A stretch of DNA of 64,000 bases from Caballeronia turbans (GTDB lineage Bacteria; Pseudomonadota; Gammaproteobacteria; Burkholderiales; Burkholderiaceae). Both the position numbers and the translations under genes were made by a program. How positions within the stretch are numbered: the first letter of the stretch is position 1; each line of letters starts with the position of its first letter. The stretch lies in contig FCOD02000031.1 in NCBI GenBank assembly GCA_001544655.2, forward strand, positions 1 to 64,000, in the 5' to 3' direction. Below, piece after piece: positions 54,817-63,279 of this stretch. The notes below the pieces were generated by a model. It made no database searches, had not been told where the DNA came from, and saw only the letters and a list, made by a program, of their open reading frames with translations.

Positions 54817-56472
54817 TTATTTCTTTTTGCTGGTCTTCGCCGGCGCGGCCGGCTTCACGGTCTTGGCCGTGGCGGCATGCTTTGCTGCGTGCGATGTCGT
54901 CGAAGCCGACACTTTCGTCACCTTCCCCGCCGAATGCGCGGCTGACTTCCCGCCGCGCGAAGACTTCGTTTCCGGCACGCGCGTGCCGATCTTCGACACG
55001 CCGCCCGACGAACGGCTAGACGCCGCCACCGTCTCCACGCGCGCCGGACCCGGCTCGGCCGGCACCGCACGGCCGTACGGCACGTGCAGGACGACGACCT
55101 GGCCCGGCATGAACACATCACCGTGCGTGCGGTTCCATGCGCGCACCTGCGCCGGTGACACGTCATAGCGGTCCGCCAGCGTGTTGACGGCCTGCTTGCG
55201 GCGCACACGGATCACAAGTCTGCGCGTGTCGGGGACGTCGCGCTCGATCGCGAGCATCGCGTTCGCGGCGACGTCGGCGCTGATGTCTTCGTCGTCGTCG
55301 TCCGTGCGTGGCACGACGATCGTCGAGCCGGGCTTCAGACGCATGCCCGCCGGAATGCGGTTGACGGACATCAGCGTGTCCGCGTCCACACCGATCTTCT
55401 CGGCGATCGCCGCCGGGCGCGACCGCTCGGTCACCGTATAGGTGGTCCATGACGACAGCGCGCCCGAATACGACGACAGATTGCGCTGGAACGAAGCCGC
55501 GTTGTCGAATGGCAGCAGGATCTGCGGATTGGTCGCGCCGAGTATCACCGGTTTCGAGAACGACGGATTCAGCGAACGGAATTCTTCCACGCTCATGCCG
55601 GCGAGCTTCGCGGCCATCGTCACGTCGATGTCGCGCGCGGTCGTGACCGTCACGAAATACGGGTGATTCGGGATGTCCGGCAGCGTGAGACCGTACGTCT
55701 GCGGATTGCTCACGATGTTCTTCACGGCCTGCAGCTTGGGCACGTAGTTACGCGTCTCGTTGGGCATGCGCAGGCTTTCGTAGTCGGTCGGCAAGCCCGC
55801 CGCCTCGTTGCGCGCGATCGCGCGCTGCACGTTGCCCTCACCCCAGTTGTACGCGGCGAGGGCAAGATGCCAGTCGCCGAACATGTCATGCAGACGCGAG
55901 AGATAGTCGAGCGCGGCGCTCGTCGAGGCGAGCACGTCGCGGCGCTCGTCCTGCCACATGTTCTGTTTGAGGTTGTAGTCGCGGCCGGTGCCCGGCATGA
56001 ACTGCCACATGCCCGCGGCCTTCGCCACCGACAGCGCCTGCGGGCTGTAAGCCGACTCGATGAACGGCAGGAGCGCCAGTTCGGTCGGCATGTGGCGCTG
56101 CTCCAGCTCCTCGACGATGTGATACAGGTACTTCTGCGAGCGCGTCGTCATGCGCTCGACGTAATCCGGGCGCTGCGCGTACCAGTTGACCTGCATGTCG
56201 ACGAGATCGCTTTGCAGATCGGGAATCAGGAAGCCGCCGCGAATGCGGTTCCACAGATCGGACGATCCCGCGAGCGAAGTCACGGGCGTCTTGTCGACGT
56301 TGATGGTCTCTTTGGCTGCTGCAGTGCGGCGAATGGCGTCGGCGACTTGTTGCTGCTGTTGCTGCGAAGCGGTGGAGTTGACTGGAAGTGATAAAGGATC
56401 TGACGCTGTAGGTCCCTGGCTCGCGCACGCGGCGAGCATCAGGACGGACAGCGCGCTAAGGGTTAGTCGCAT
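54817..56472 (-). CDS. mltD: Membrane-bound lytic murein transglycosylase D
   Basis: A 551-residue outer-membrane lipoprotein that cleaves peptidoglycan glycan strands. Lipoprotein signal MRLTLSALSVLMLAACAS (lipid Cys 16). The SLT domain at about 120-245 has the catalytic Glu in LPFIESAYSPQALS, then FMPGTGRDYNLKQN and LALAAYNWGEGNVQRAI. Two LysM-type domains follow near 340-390 (YTVTERSRPAAIAEKIGV) and 415-460 (AVNTLADRYDVSPAQVRAWN). The C-terminal about 75 residues are Ala/Lys/Ser-rich, low complexity. ATG 56472 is chosen because the signal peptide starts there; the frame to 56535 adds non-homologous residues. Confidence 0.94.
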   Translation of the reverse strand: MRLTLSALSVLMLAACASQGPTASDPLSLPVNSTASQQQQQQVADAIRRTAAAKETINVDKTPVTSLAGSSDLWNRIRGGFLIPDLQSDLVDMQVNWYAQRPDYVERMTTRSQKYLYHIVEELEQRHMPTELALLPFIESAYSPQALSVAKAAGMWQFMPGTGRDYNLKQNMWQDERRDVLASTSAALDYLSRLHDMFGDWHLALAAYNWGEGNVQRAIARNEAAGLPTDYESLRMPNETRNYVPKLQAVKNIVSNPQTYGLTLPDIPNHPYFVTVTTARDIDVTMAAKLAGMSVEEFRSLNPSFSKPVILGATNPQILLPFDNAASFQRNLSSYSGALSSWTTYTVTERSRPAAIAEKIGVDADTLMSVNRIPAGMRLKPGSTIVVPRTDDDDEDISADVAANAMLAIERDVPDTRRLVIRVRRKQAVNTLADRYDVSPAQVRAWNRTHGDVFMPGQVVVLHVPYGRAVPAEPGPARVETVAASSRSSGGVSKIGTRVPETKSSRGGKSAAHSAGKVTKVSASTTSHAAKHAATAKTVKPAAPAKTSKKK

Positions 56473-56633
56473 GGAACGTCTCTGCTTCCACAAAATGATG
56501 CTTGGAAATTTGGAGCCGATAGTACGGAACAGCACTTAAGACGTCAATAAGAATGCGCGCAAAACCCCTGCAAAATCCTGCATCTAACGGCGATTCCAAC
56601 GTTTCGGTTGAAGTTAGCCCCAAAAGCTTCGGG

Positions 56634-57467
56634 TTAGCGGAACTTATCTTTCCAGCCGCGCATCATTCGGAACGCTTCGAGCCGGTCCAAAACGGGTGCG
56701 CCGAACTGTGAAGAAAGTGTCGCGCGGATCGACGGAACGTCAGCGCGCAGGAACGGATTCACCGCTTTTTCGTGGCCGATGGTGGTCGGTAGTGTCGGTT
56801 TGCCGGCGGCGCGCAGCGCCTGTGCGTCGTCGCTCCAGCGCAGCAGCGCGGCGTTGTCCGGCTCGCATGCGCGCGCGAATCTGATGTTCGAGAGCGTGTA
56901 TTCATGTGCGCAGTGAACCTGAGTGTGCTCCGGCAACGCTGCGAGCGCGTCGAGCGAGCTCAGCATCTGTTGCGGCGTGCCTTCGAAAAGACGGCCGCAG
57001 CCGCTTGCGAACAGGGTGTCGCCGCAAAAGAGGTGCGGCGTGCCGCTCTGGTCGCCGGGCTGGAAGTAAGCGATGTGACCGGCCGTATGGCCCGGCACGT
57101 CGATGACTGCGAGTTCGAGCGCCGGATGCGCGATGCGCACCGTATCGCCGCCCGTGACGCGCTGGGTCACATGCTCGATACGCTCGCCGGCCGGGCCGTA
57201 GACAGGGATGCCACCCTCTGCCGATCGTCTATCGAGGAGCGCTTTCACGCCGCCGACGTGGTCCTGATGATGGTGCGTGAGTAAAATAGCGGTCAGTCGC
57301 CAACCGCGCCTGGCGAGATACGCCTCGACGGGCGCAGCGTCACCGGGGTCGACCACGACCGCATCGCGCGAGTCCGACACGAGCCAGATGTAGTTGTCCT
57401 CGAACGCCGGAACCGGCACGTATTCGAGTGCATCCTGTACAGGTAGATTCTTGGCAAGCGAATTCAT
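56634..57467 (-). CDS. gloB: Hydroxyacylglutathione hydrolase (glyoxalase II)
   Basis: A 277-residue metallo-beta-lactamase-fold enzyme that hydrolyses S-lactoylglutathione in methylglyoxal detoxification. The dinuclear metal motif THHHQDHVGG is near residue 62, with the further His in DVPGHTAGHIAYF near 127, Asp in FCGDTLFASGCGRLFEG near 148 and a late His in VHCAHEYTLSNIRFA near 187. The C-terminal substrate domain ends in a Lys/Arg region (FLRADVPSIR). The first 15 residues before YVPVPAFEDNYIWLV are an extra piece and an internal start is possible. Divergent from the methyltransferase gene, 27 bases away. Confidence 0.93.
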   Translation of the reverse strand: MNSLAKNLPVQDALEYVPVPAFEDNYIWLVSDSRDAVVVDPGDAAPVEAYLARRGWRLTAILLTHHHQDHVGGVKALLDRRSAEGGIPVYGPAGERIEHVTQRVTGGDTVRIAHPALELAVIDVPGHTAGHIAYFQPGDQSGTPHLFCGDTLFASGCGRLFEGTPQQMLSSLDALAALPEHTQVHCAHEYTLSNIRFARACEPDNAALLRWSDDAQALRAAGKPTLPTTIGHEKAVNPFLRADVPSIRATLSSQFGAPVLDRLEAFRMMRGWKDKFR

Positions 57468-57494
57468 GGCGATCTTTTATGCGGCAATTCGAAC

Positions 57495-58328
57495 ATGTCT
57501 GACCGACCGATTATAGACTGGCCCACCTGGACGAGCTCGGCGCCCGGACGCTACGTGCTCGAATGGGAGCAGGCGCAGCTCGATCACGTGGTGTCCGACA
57601 TTTTCGGCTATCACGCGCTGCAGCTCGGCATGCCGCATCTCGACGCACTACGCGAGAATCGCATGACCGGCCGTGCGCTCGTACTCGACGCCGAAAGCGC
57701 ATCGAGCGCGCCCTACACGCCGCCGCGCGCCACGACGCCCGGTGTGAGCGCGCTACCGGCCGCGAGCGCGCCAGATGGCCGCAGCACTGTGTGGTGCGAT
57801 CTGCTCGACCTGCCCTTCGAAGCACAAAGCGTCGATCTGCTCGTACTGCCCCACACGCTCGAGTTCTCGCCGGACCCGCACCGGCTGTTGCGCGAAGCCG
57901 AACGTGTGCTCGTGCCCGAAGGGCAGTTGATCATCCTCGGCTTCAATTCGCTGAGCCTCTGGGGCGCGCGGCAATCGCTCGGCAAGGTGGCGGGACGGCC
58001 GTTCGTGCCGGCGGCACACGAGATGATCGCGTTCACGCGCATCAAGGACTGGATCAAACTACTCGGGTTCGACCTTGAACGCGGGCGCTTCGGCTGCTAT
58101 CGTCCGCCGCTCGTCACGGACAAGTGGCTGCAACGCTATCAATTCATGGAAGCTGCCGGCGACCGCTGGTGGCCCATTTTCGGCGCGGCGTACATGATCA
58201 CGGCGGTGAAACGCGTGCGCGGCATGCGTGTCATCGGTCCGCGCAAGCTGAAAAAGACCGCGCTCGCGTCCGGCCTCGCGCCGGTCGCGGCTCCGCATAC
58301 GCGCAACGAGACCCGCAACGAGCATTGA
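57495..58328 (+). CDS. Class I SAM-dependent methyltransferase-like protein
   Basis: A 277-residue protein with a recognisable methyltransferase core: [19 protein letters not shown] and [33 protein letters not shown] (given here as separate pieces, near residues 98-160) match the post-motif I and motif III regions of small-molecule methyltransferases. The usual glycine-rich SAM loop (GxGxG) before it is not evident; that region reads [18 protein letters not shown]. The first about 40 residues ([21 protein letters not shown]-like) are typical of the Burkholderia orthologues. The stop shares one base with the rnhA start. Substrate unknown. Confidence 0.8.
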   Translation: MSDRPIIDWPTWTSSAPGRYVLEWEQAQLDHVVSDIFGYHALQLGMPHLDALRENRMTGRALVLDAESASSAPYTPPRATTPGVSALPAASAPDGRSTVWCDLLDLPFEAQSVDLLVLPHTLEFSPDPHRLLREAERVLVPEGQLIILGFNSLSLWGARQSLGKVAGRPFVPAAHEMIAFTRIKDWIKLLGFDLERGRFGCYRPPLVTDKWLQRYQFMEAAGDRWWPIFGAAYMITAVKRVRGMRVIGPRKLKKTALASGLAPVAAPHTRNETRNEH

Positions 58329-58789
58329 TGACTCAAGAATCCGCATCGAACAAGGTAATCGACATCTACACGGACGGCGCCTGCAAAGGCAATCCCGGGC
58401 CCGGCGGCTGGGGCGCCCTCCTCCGCTTCGGCTCGCTGGAAAAGGAACTGTTCGGCGGAGAGGCCGCGACCACGAACAACCGCATGGAACTGATGGCCGT
58501 GATCTCCGCACTCGAGGCGCTGAAGCGCCCGTGTCACGCGATCATCCATACCGATTCGCAATATGTGCAAAAAGGCATCAGCGAATGGATCCACGGCTGG
58601 AAGAAAAAGAACTGGATGACCGCCGCGAAGACGCCCGTCAAGAACGCCGATCTCTGGAAGCGGCTCGACGACCTCGTCGCGCAGCATGAAATCGAATGGC
58701 GCTGGGTCAAGGGCCACGCCGGTCATCCCGAGAACGAACGCGCCGATGCGCTCGCCAATCGCGGCGTGACCTCGCTCGCGGACAGCTAA
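58328..58789 (+). CDS. rnhA: Ribonuclease HI
   Basis: A 153-residue enzyme that cuts RNA in RNA-DNA hybrids. The four catalytic acids are visible: Asp in [18 protein letters not shown] near 12, Glu in [13 protein letters not shown] near 50, Asp in [14 protein letters not shown] near 72 and Asp in [11 protein letters not shown] near 136; the basic handle region [15 protein letters not shown] is present. ATG 58328 overlaps the methyltransferase TGA by one base (TGATG), so it is translationally coupled. dnaQ follows after 18 bases, the usual rnhA-dnaQ pairing. Confidence 0.96.
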   Translation: MTQESASNKVIDIYTDGACKGNPGPGGWGALLRFGSLEKELFGGEAATTNNRMELMAVISALEALKRPCHAIIHTDSQYVQKGISEWIHGWKKKNWMTAAKTPVKNADLWKRLDDLVAQHEIEWRWVKGHAGHPENERADALANRGVTSLADS

Positions 58790-58807
58790 TCAAATTACAC
58801 GTCATCT

Positions 58808-59545
58808 ATGCGCCAATTAATACTGGATACCGAAACCACCGGCCTGAACGCGAGGACCGGCGACCGAATCATCGAAATCGGCTGCGTGGAACTGATCAAC
58901 CGCCGGCTCACCGGCAACAACCTGCACCTCTACGTGAACCCCGAGCGCGACAGCGATCCCGGCGCGCTCGCGGTCCATGGCCTCACCACCGAGTTCCTGA
59001 GCGACAAGCCGAAGTTCGCCGAGATCGCCGCTCAGCTGCGCGACTTCATCGCGGACGCGGAGCTGATCATCCATAACGCGCCCTTCGACGTCGGCTTTCT
59101 CGACATGGAGTTCTCGCTGCTCGGATTGCCGAAGGTGTCAGAGACATGTGCCGGTGTGATCGACTCGCTCGCGCAGGCCAAGCAGATGTTCCCCGGCAAG
59201 CGCAATTCGCTCGATGCGCTGTGCGACCGCTTCGGCATCAGCAACGCGCATCGGACGCTGCACGGCGCGCTCCTCGACTCGGAATTGCTCGCAGAAGTCT
59301 ATCTTGCGATGACGCGTGGCCAGGAAAGCCTCGTCATCGACATGCTCGGCGATCAGCCCGCGTCGGGCTCGGTTTCCACATCGCGCATCGCGCTCGACGA
59401 TCTCGACTTGCCGGTCATCATTGCGAGCGAAGCCGAGCTCGCCGCACACGAAGCCGTGCTGACCGATCTCGACAAAGCGATCAAAGGCGCGAGCGTATGG
59501 CGCACGGAACCGGCACCGGCTGAAAGCGATGTCGTTCCTGCATAA
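58808..59545 (+). CDS. dnaQ: DNA polymerase III epsilon subunit (proofreading exonuclease)
   Basis: A 245-residue 3'-5' exonuclease of the replicative polymerase. Exo I: LILDTETTGLNARTGDRIIE at the N-terminus with the Asp-Glu pair; Exo II: IHNAPFDVGFLDMEF near 95; Exo III: HRTLHGALLDSELLAEVYL near 150 with the general-base His and Asp. The C-terminal about 60 residues (clamp and alpha-subunit binding part) are less conserved. It follows rnhA after 18 bases on the same strand; tRNA-Val comes next. Length normal for beta-proteobacteria. Confidence 0.95.
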   Translation: MRQLILDTETTGLNARTGDRIIEIGCVELINRRLTGNNLHLYVNPERDSDPGALAVHGLTTEFLSDKPKFAEIAAQLRDFIADAELIIHNAPFDVGFLDMEFSLLGLPKVSETCAGVIDSLAQAKQMFPGKRNSLDALCDRFGISNAHRTLHGALLDSELLAEVYLAMTRGQESLVIDMLGDQPASGSVSTSRIALDDLDLPVIIASEAELAAHEAVLTDLDKAIKGASVWRTEPAPAESDVVPA

Positions 59546-59615
59546 ATTTTTCCGAATTTAGCTTAAGAGCCTCTTTACGAAACAAGAAACGCCTGACATA
59601 ATCTCGTCTCTCTTC

Positions 59616-59690
59616 GGGTGGTTAGCTCAGCGGTAGAGCACTGCCTTCACACGGCAGGGGTCACTGGTTCGATCCCAGTACTACCCACCA
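59616..59690 (+). tRNA. tRNA-Val (anticodon CAC)
   Basis: A complete 75-nt cloverleaf with encoded CCA. Acceptor GGGTGGT pairs with ACTACCC through one G-U pair; D arm GCTC/GAGC; anticodon stem CTGCC/GGCAG with loop TTCACAC, anticodon CAC (reads GUG); T arm ACTGG TTCGATC CCAGT. A terminator lies 40 bases downstream. No integrase or attachment repeat beside it. Confidence 0.96.
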
Positions 59691-59730
59691 GGATTCTGGT
59701 GTTGGTAAAGACAAGCACCGAAGAACAAAA

Positions 59731-59755
59731 GGCCCAAGTCTCACGACTTGGGCCT
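59731..59755. terminator. Bidirectional terminator after tRNA-Val
   Basis: GGCCCAAGTC and GACTTGGGCC form a perfect 10-bp stem with loop TCAC. On the plus strand TTTTT follows; on the minus strand TTTTG follows. It therefore serves tRNA-Val and the convergent DUF2214 gene. Confidence 0.9.
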
Positions 59756-59792
59756 TTTTCATTTCCGTCACCCGAAGGCGGTTGCTAAGACG

Positions 59793-60266
59793 TTACGACG
59801 CCCACACGCCACGCGCCATCCCGCTTGCGGCGATCACCATGACCATCACGAGTCCCGCTTCAAGATCGCTCATCCACGCAAAACGCCGCGCGCGCGTCAG
59901 GTCGATCGTCCCGCCCTGCGCGAGCGCGATGCGCCAGCGAATCAGCGCAAGCATCGGCGAGACTTCGATCAACAGAATCACGACGAGCGCCGTCATCTTC
60001 AAATGAAAAAGCGGTTCGTGCAGATAGTAGGCGCCCCCTTTTTCGAATCCGCCGAACGCGCGCGTCACGCCCGTCACGATCAGCACGATCGCGGTGACGC
60101 CCCACACCGAGTCCGAGCGGAACACGTCACGCAGGCGCAACTCGTTCGCCTGAATGGACTGCGTGGCGTCGAGACGCCGCAGCGCGCGGGCCCGCGCGAG
60201 CACCGAGCCGAGCGCGAACCCGAAAGCAAGAAGATGAATTGCGGCCAGCAACCAACGTATCAGCAT
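59793..60266 (-). CDS. DUF2214-type inner-membrane protein
   Basis: A 157-residue protein with four hydrophobic segments. It starts MLIRWLLAAIHLLAFGFALG with a His in the first span, then VWGVTAIVLIVTG, the loop RAFGGFEKGGAYYLHEP and the span HLKMTALVVILLIEVSP. This is the pattern of DUF2214 membrane proteins; conserved His residues in the spans could bind haem or metal, but that is not established. ATG 60266 has GGAGGAAAGG upstream, a strong Shine-Dalgarno sequence; the open frame further upstream to 61205 is a shadow of the next gene. It lies 65 bases downstream of the hypothetical membrane protein gene on the same strand. Confidence 0.82.
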   Translation of the reverse strand: MLIRWLLAAIHLLAFGFALGSVLARARALRRLDATQSIQANELRLRDVFRSDSVWGVTAIVLIVTGVTRAFGGFEKGGAYYLHEPLFHLKMTALVVILLIEVSPMLALIRWRIALAQGGTIDLTRARRFAWMSDLEAGLVMVMVIAASGMARGVWAS

Positions 60267-60331
60267 CCTTTCCTCCCTGACGAGACAGGAACGACGTGTA
60301 CGGCATTTTCGGCTTGCGAAGTCGAACCGAC

Positions 60332-61162
60332 TCAGCCCTGACGCAGGGTCGCATCGAGCGCCCGCGCCGCGCTGCGATCGCTTTCGCTGGCGAGCGGCGC
60401 GCGGAACACGGTGGTGCGATTGTGCCCGGCTGCGGCGGGCGAGTCCCACAATAGTTCGATTTTCGGCCGACGCGCGAACACGCCGCGCCGCACTTCGCCG
60501 CTTGCGCGAATCGCGGGGCCGGCGGGCTCGGTGGCCGGTGTGAGCATCGTCGTGGATGGCGATGCGTCCGACGACGGCGCCGGCCATTTCACCGACAGTT
60601 CGCGCGCATCGTATTGGCCGAGCTTTCGGCTTTCCGCCCAGACGACAGCGGTCCGCGTGACCGGATCGAGCGAGATCGCATAGCGGCCGATCGCGAAACG
60701 CCGCGCCGCGATGTTCGTGCGCCAGAGCGCGCGCGGCCGGCAGATCCACATGATGACCGCATAAAGCGCCGGGCCGACGACGAGCCAGCCGTTGGTCTCG
60801 GCGAGCGCTTGTGTGAAGCGCCGCCATCCTGAACTCCAGACGAACGCGCCGACGGAAAACATCGCAAAGCCGAAAGCCAGCAGCGCGATGAAGCGCAACG
60901 CCTGCCGCAGCCATTGCGGCAGCGGATGCAGCGGACGTTCCGTGCGCGCCTTCGCGCCCGGCAGCACGATCAGGAGAAAGATCAGGACGAGGTTCACGCA
61001 TGCCCACGGCGAGGACGTCATCGCGCGCAGCGAGGACAGGTAGCCCATCTGCGACATCGAGAACGCCCAACGCGCCGCGAGCACCAGTCCGATCGCACGC
61101 AATGCGAACACGGTGCCGGCGCCCGGTGCCGGGCTCGCGCTGATTTGCTTGGGTCTCGCCAA
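60332..61162 (-). CDS. Hypothetical membrane protein
   Basis: A 276-residue protein not recognised by family. It has about four hydrophobic segments: near 20-40, one at VNLVLIFLLIVLPG (near 55), one at FIALLAFGFAMFSVGAFVW (near 90) and one at NGWLVVGPALYAVIMWICR (near 125). The second half is soluble, with an Ala/Ser/Pro-rich region and FARRPKIELLWDSPAAAGH. TTG 61162 is preferred: AGGAG sits six bases upstream; GTG 61180 is the longer alternative. A promoter with TATAAT lies just upstream. Followed by the DUF2214 gene after 65 bases, so the two may form one unit. Confidence 0.7.
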   Translation of the reverse strand: MARPKQISASPAPGAGTVFALRAIGLVLAARWAFSMSQMGYLSSLRAMTSSPWACVNLVLIFLLIVLPGAKARTERPLHPLPQWLRQALRFIALLAFGFAMFSVGAFVWSSGWRRFTQALAETNGWLVVGPALYAVIMWICRPRALWRTNIAARRFAIGRYAISLDPVTRTAVVWAESRKLGQYDARELSVKWPAPSSDASPSTTMLTPATEPAGPAIRASGEVRRGVFARRPKIELLWDSPAAAGHNRTTVFRAPLASESDRSAARALDATLRQG

Positions 61163-61219
61163 AAGAACACTCCTGTCCACGATCGATGCATACTGCTCCG
61201 CGCATCGCGAAGCCCGGTC

Positions 61220-61247
61220 ATTATAGGGAGATTACGGATGTCGTCAG
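61220..61247 (-). promoter_or_regulatory. Candidate promoter of the hypothetical membrane protein
   Basis: On the minus strand CTGACG (61247-61242; 4 of 6 to TTGACA) and a perfect TATAAT (61225-61220) are separated by 16 bp. It lies about 58 bases upstream of the TTG start. Confidence 0.55.
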
Positions 61248-61307
61248 AGGTTTGACAGCCCTTGCGCGGCGTGGCGCCCGAAAGGCGGACCTAAGTGTGC
61301 TATTACG

Positions 61308-61345
61308 ACAACGCCCCGCGTGCCTTGAGGCACGCGGGGCGTTGT
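61308..61345. terminator. 17-bp hairpin downstream of the glycosyltransferase gene
   Basis: ACAACGCCCCGCGTGCC (61308-61324) and GGCACGCGGGGCGTTGT (61329-61345) pair perfectly, loop 4 nt. It lies 36 bases past the stop of the minus-strand glycosyltransferase gene. The T-rich tail (TTTTGTT) is on the plus-strand side; on the minus strand only GTCGTAATAG follows, so the structure fits a terminator position but lacks a good U-tract there. Confidence 0.65.
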
Positions 61346-61381
61346 TTTGTTGCCGATGCCGCGCGAAGCGGCAAGACTTGC

Positions 61382-62446
61382 TCAGCTCGCGTTGACTTCG
61401 CGCAGAACGGTGCGGCGCTTCTGGCGCAGCAATTCTTCATAAACGTTGACGTAGTTCTGCGCCATCACCTTCGACGAGAAACGCGCTTCGAATGCGCCAC
61501 GGACCTTCTCGCGCGACAGCGTGTCGAGCCGCTTCACGGCGGCGATCGCCGAGAGTTCGTCTTCGACGACGAAGCCCGACACACCGTTTTCGATCACCTC
61601 CGGCACCGAGCCGCGGTTGAACGCAATTACCGGCGTGCCGCAGGCCATCGCTTCGATCATCACGAGGCCGAAGGGCTCCGGCCAGTCGATCGGGAACAGC
61701 AGCGCGTGCGCATTGCCGAGGAACTCCGTCTTCTCGGCTTCGCTGATTTCACCGATGTACTCGACGTGCGGCAGCGCGAAGAGCGGCTTGATCTCTTCTT
61801 CGTAGTACGCGCGGTCGGCCTTGTCGAGCTTCGCGGCGATCTTGATCTTCATGCCCGCAGCTTGCGCGATGCGGATCGCGCGGTCGACCCGCTTCTCCGG
61901 CGAGATGCGGCCGAGGAACGCGAGGTAGCCGGGCTTCACGTTCGGAATCGGCTTCAGCAGGTTTTCCGGCAGACCGTGATACACCGTGGAGAGCCAGTGC
62001 GCCTGCGGCAGCGGCTGACGCTGGTTGTCCGAGATCGAGATAACCGGCACGTCATTGAACGTGTTGAAGATCGGCTGCAGTTCGGGCAGGTCGAGACGGC
62101 CGTGCATCGTCGTCAGGAACGGCACCGGCTGGCGCGCGAACAGCGAGAACGGGTAGTAGTCGATGTGGAAGTGCAGCACGTCGAACTCGTCGGCGCGGCG
62201 GCGGACTTCTTCGAGCAAAAGCATGTGCGGCGCCATCGTGTCGCGGATGGTCGGATCGAGGCGCAGCGCCTGCGGCCAGAACGCTTCGAGTTTCGCGGAG
62301 GTCTGCGAATCGCCGCTCGCGAAGAGCGTCACATCGTGTCCGGCATCCACGAGTGCCTCGGTCAGATAAGACACCACGCGTTCCGTGCCGCCGTACAGCT
62401 TCGGCGGAACAGCCTCGTGGAGGGGCGCGATTTGAGCGATTCGCAT
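61382..62446 (-). CDS. Glycosyltransferase family 4 protein
   Basis: A 354-residue GT-B-fold glycosyltransferase, cytosolic or membrane-associated. The N-terminal acceptor domain starts MRIAQIAPLHEAVPPKLYGG (a Gly-Gly-Thr-Glu segment follows) as in GT4 enzymes. The donor domain has YLAFLGRISPEKRVDRAI near 180, and the EX7E-type region EPFGLVMIEAMACGTPVIAF near 260, with GSVPEVIENGVSGFVVE. The donor and acceptor are unknown. It stands alone with a hairpin at its 3' end; 833 bp without a gene separate it from the ABC exporter. Length is normal for the family. Confidence 0.87.
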   Translation of the reverse strand: MRIAQIAPLHEAVPPKLYGGTERVVSYLTEALVDAGHDVTLFASGDSQTSAKLEAFWPQALRLDPTIRDTMAPHMLLLEEVRRRADEFDVLHFHIDYYPFSLFARQPVPFLTTMHGRLDLPELQPIFNTFNDVPVISISDNQRQPLPQAHWLSTVYHGLPENLLKPIPNVKPGYLAFLGRISPEKRVDRAIRIAQAAGMKIKIAAKLDKADRAYYEEEIKPLFALPHVEYIGEISEAEKTEFLGNAHALLFPIDWPEPFGLVMIEAMACGTPVIAFNRGSVPEVIENGVSGFVVEDELSAIAAVKRLDTLSREKVRGAFEARFSSKVMAQNYVNVYEELLRQKRRTVLREVNAS

Positions 62447-63279
62447 GTCGTGAAACTCCTAATGAAAGATCAGGCAAGTACTGCTGTCATGTTGACGTTG
62501 GAGAGCGAATCGCTCGGCTCGGGCGAAGCTCTCCGCGGCGCGGGGCCGCGGCGCTATGGCTGGTGCTCGAGTGAAAAAGCGGGGTCGCTGGTCACCGGTT
62601 TGGCGCGCAGGCGTTCGGTCCAAGCAATTGGGGTTCCATATCTCGAAAATCGCCGCGCGCCAGCAAATAACGCACGTCCGCTCCGGCGGTTGACGGGAAC
62701 TTGCAAAAACCTGTCGAAGGCCTAAGGGCAAACCCGAACCGGATTATGGAACCTTTTACAGCGTGCGCCGGCAGTCATTTCAACTTATTTACGTTGTTAC
62801 ACGAGGGATACACTTTGCAAACCCCTGTTTATTAAGGTTGTTCTACATTGGAGCACGGGTTGAACGAAGCCCGGCGGCGTGCGCGCGTAACAGCGGCTGG
62901 GCACCCGGCGCGGGCTTGCATCAGCGATTCGATGTCTGGCGCGACACGTGCTTTTCCACCGCTGCCGAACGTAACCCGTGACTGCCCGCCCCGCCCGGCG
63001 AGCGTTTCATCGCAAAAACCTGCGCAATGTGCTTACAATGCGCGCCCATGCGCCAGCCGCGCGCCCGCCGGCCATCACGACGCGGCGCAGGACCATTTTT
63101 CGCCGCGGGCGATGTTCGGATGGCCACATAGGCCGGACGTCATGTGCCCGAAGACGCGTTGCCCTCCGCGATACTGGATACAATTCGTGATGGAGACGGC
63201 GCAGCGTCGCCTCGCTTGACGTCAGTCGCGCCGGATCGGGCGACGAATTGCATGCCGGTTGCCGCAGACGACACCGCAC
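62447..63279. other. 833-bp gap without a recognised gene
   Basis: This is the longest stretch without a credible gene in the window. It must hold the promoter of the glycosyltransferase gene (minus) and that of the ABC exporter (plus). An A/T-richer patch lies at about 62745-62850. A -10-like TACAAT occurs at 63034-63039 without a good -35. Open frames here (for example 62763-62981 plus) have no coding character. No tRNA, hairpin with U-tract or repeat was recognised. A small RNA or a very short ORF cannot be excluded. Confidence 0.45.

Noticed and set aside
62763-62981. 72-codon ORF in the gap before the ABC exporter
   Set aside because: No Shine-Dalgarno sequence, no domain, and the sequence is not protein-like; not enough support for a gene.
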